DNA from: Bacteroidales bacterium
GTDB lineage: Bacteria; Bacteroidota; Bacteroidia; Bacteroidales; VadinHA17
Length of the DNA stretch: 6,368 nucleotides
Assembly: GCA_027451265.1 (NCBI GenBank)
Contig: DAIDJT010000151.1
Location: 1 to 6,368, forward strand
Reading direction: 5' to 3'
Within the stretch, counting starts at the first letter, position 1. Each line of letters starts with the position of its first letter. Positions 5,105 to 6,368 of the stretch are shown in pieces. The notes below the pieces were generated by a model, which did no database searches, was not told the origin of the DNA, and saw nothing but the letters and a program-made list of their open reading frames with translations. The translations under genes and the position numbers were made by a program.

Positions 5105-6368
5105 ATGGCAGCAAAGGAAAACACCCGTTCGCCATGGGCATGGATACCGACACTTTATCTGGCTGAAGGCTTACCATATGTGGCGGTAAATATCGTATCA
5201 GTGATCATGTACAAGCGGATGGGCATCTCCAATGCAGACATAGCATTGTACACGAGCCTCCTGTATCTCCCGTGGGTCATCAAACCCCTGTGGAGCCCGC
5301 TGGTTGACATGCTGAGAACAAAGCGGTGGTGGATTGTAATCACACAGCTTGTTCTTGCGCTCGGCTTTGCATGTATTGCACTGACAATACCGGCATCGTT
5401 CTTTTTCAGGATCACCCTTGCTTTTTTCTGGCTGTTGGCATTCGGCTCCGCTACACATGACATTGCCGCGGACGGTTTTTATATGCTCGGTCTCAATACA
5501 AACCAGCAGGCAAAATATGTTGGTATCCGCAGTACATTTTACCGTATAGCCACCATCACAGGGCAGGGACTGCTGGTTATTCTTGCCGGGTTCCTTGAAA
5601 GCTCCTCGGGCAGGGAACCGGTTACTCTCTTTGTTGAGGCTTCGCCGCAGTATTCAAAAACGGTCCTGCAGGTGCCGCAGGTGACTGCTAATTCAGCAAA
5701 GCCCGGTGAGCTCTACTTTGTTCTTGACAGTGACTCACTGCGCATCAGCACACAGACCGTCGACAAGGACAGCCTGGGCATACTCCTTGATTCAATAAAA
5801 ACCTCCAACCTCAGCAATGGCTTTTACAAACTGGAAGAAAAGAAGTCAAAGGAACAGGGGTGGTGGGTCAGCCGTATTTCCAATCCTCTGGGTGCATGGA
5901 TCAGGGAAAACTTCGGAGAGGAGAGGGGCGCTGCTGCTACTGTGACTGGCAGCGTGGCTGTGGTGCCCGTCAGAATCTCGGGGAAGCCTGGTCCCGGGAA
6001 ACAGGTGGTCCTCAATACTTCACTGAAAAAGGGAGACAAAAGTATCGCCCTCATCCAGGGTGAACACCTTGTCTTCAATGAATCAAACTGGGACAAGCCC
6101 GCATATATGGTCTTCCAGGCAGACTCCAAGCTCACAGGGTATACTTCTGTAACCTATGCAGGATTGTCCGGTAACATTCCCATGGCCTGGGCTGTCACCT
6201 TTTTTGTCCTTGCCGGCCTGTTCCTGGTCCTGAGTTTCTATCACAGGTTTGTACTCCCGAAGCCTGACACTGACAGGCCGCATGAAAACCTTAAAGCTTC
6301 GGATGTCCTCAGGGAGTTCGGTGCCACCTTCGTTTCCTTCTTCAGGAAGCCCCAGGTGGGTGCTGCGC
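5105..6368 (+). CDS. AmpG/SLC33-like MFS permease with large extracytoplasmic insertion (3' end outside window)
   Basis: The frame opened by the ATG at 5105, 6 bases after the previous stop, stays open to the window end, giving 421 codons with no stop. Predicted membrane segments are TM1 about 12-35, TM2 47-66, TM3 75-96, TM4 101-120, TM5 146-164 and TM6 360-382; the second six helices would lie downstream. AmpG-like marks are YLAEGLPYVAV (18-28), the LPWVIKPLWSPLVD segment before the TM2-TM3 cytoplasmic loop (55-68), and the TM4 end ATHDIAADGF (116-125), like the QD...D motif of AmpG. AmpG imports GlcNAc-anhydroMurNAc-peptides driven by the proton gradient. Residues about 167-357, which should face the periplasm, form a long soluble insertion absent from classical AmpG. 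No Shine-Dalgarno sequence is evident, as is usual in Bacteroidota. Other substrates, such as sugar or CoA compounds, remain possible. Confidence 0.85.
   Translation, partial: MAAKENTRSPWAWIPTLYLAEGLPYVAVNIVSVIMYKRMGISNADIALYTSLLYLPWVIKPLWSPLVDMLRTKRWWIVITQLVLALGFACIALTIPASFFFRITLAFFWLLAFGSATHDIAADGFYMLGLNTNQQAKYVGIRSTFYRIATITGQGLLVILAGFLESSSGREPVTLFVEASPQYSKTVLQVPQVTANSAKPGELYFVLDSDSLRISTQTVDKDSLGILLDSIKTSNLSNGFYKLEEKKSKEQGWWVSRISNPLGAWIRENFGEERGAAATVTGSVAVVPVRISGKPGPGKQVVLNTSLKKGDKSIALIQGEHLVFNESNWDKPAYMVFQADSKLTGYTSVTYAGLSGNIPMAWAVTFFVLAGLFLVLSFYHRFVLPKPDTDRPHENLKASDVLREFGATFVSFFRKPQVGAA
5603..6175 (+). other. Soluble insertion between TM5 and TM6 of the MFS permease
   Basis: Residues about 167-357 contain no hydrophobic span and are rich in short beta-strand-like stretches. 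The second half (about 282-352) has the pattern VVLNTSLKKGD...GEHLVFNESNWDKPAYMVF, which resembles the LTF-xxx-NWN-xPQ-V strands of Calx-beta/Ig-like extracellular modules. The first half (about 171-240) carries no fold I can name. Counting helices from the N terminus in the cytoplasm puts this loop on the periplasmic side. Confidence 0.7.

Overview
The window is wall-to-wall coding on the + strand. It holds five consecutive genes with almost no intergenic DNA: junctions are an 8-base overlap, a 4-base ATGA overlap, a 1-base gap and a 6-base gap. It reads as the interior of one operon, cut at both ends. Gene types point to a member of the Bacteroidota, probably an uncultured Bacteroidales-like lineage with moderately high GC. 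The supporting signs are a DUF4922-type protein beside a SpoIID/LytB protein, a GH9 enzyme fused to a polysaccharide-deacetylase domain, mostly absent Shine-Dalgarno sequences, and an AmpG-like transporter. The taxonomic call is inference from gene content, not from a marker gene.

Layout: (1) 1-354, C-terminal end of a GT-A/GT2-like glycosyltransferase. (2) 347-1285, a DUF4922-type protein carrying what looks like the complete zinc and catalytic His signature of galactose-1-phosphate uridylyltransferase (GalT), in the HIT superfamily. (3) 1282-2625, a SpoIID/LytB-domain protein (peptidoglycan lytic transglycosylase family) with the catalytic Glu and a probable zinc site but no signal peptide. 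(4) 2627-5098, a secreted two-domain enzyme: Ig-like domain, GH9 catalytic domain, then a NodB/CE4-like deacetylase domain with an altered first motif. (5) 5105 to the window end, an AmpG/SLC33-like major facilitator with a roughly 190-residue soluble insertion between TM5 and TM6.

How they may work together (inference): SpoIID-type enzymes cleave peptidoglycan glycan strands, AmpG-type permeases import anhydro-muropeptides, and GH9 plus CE4 activities would suit an amino-sugar or acetylated beta-glycan. A GalT-like nucleotidyltransferase could activate a salvaged sugar-1-phosphate, and a GT-like protein could use the product. This suggests an amino-sugar/peptidoglycan scavenging or recycling locus, with the first three products apparently cytoplasmic and the last two at the envelope. 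No RNA genes, mobile elements, CRISPR arrays, terminators or convincing promoters were found, and no stretch over 300 bases lacks a gene.
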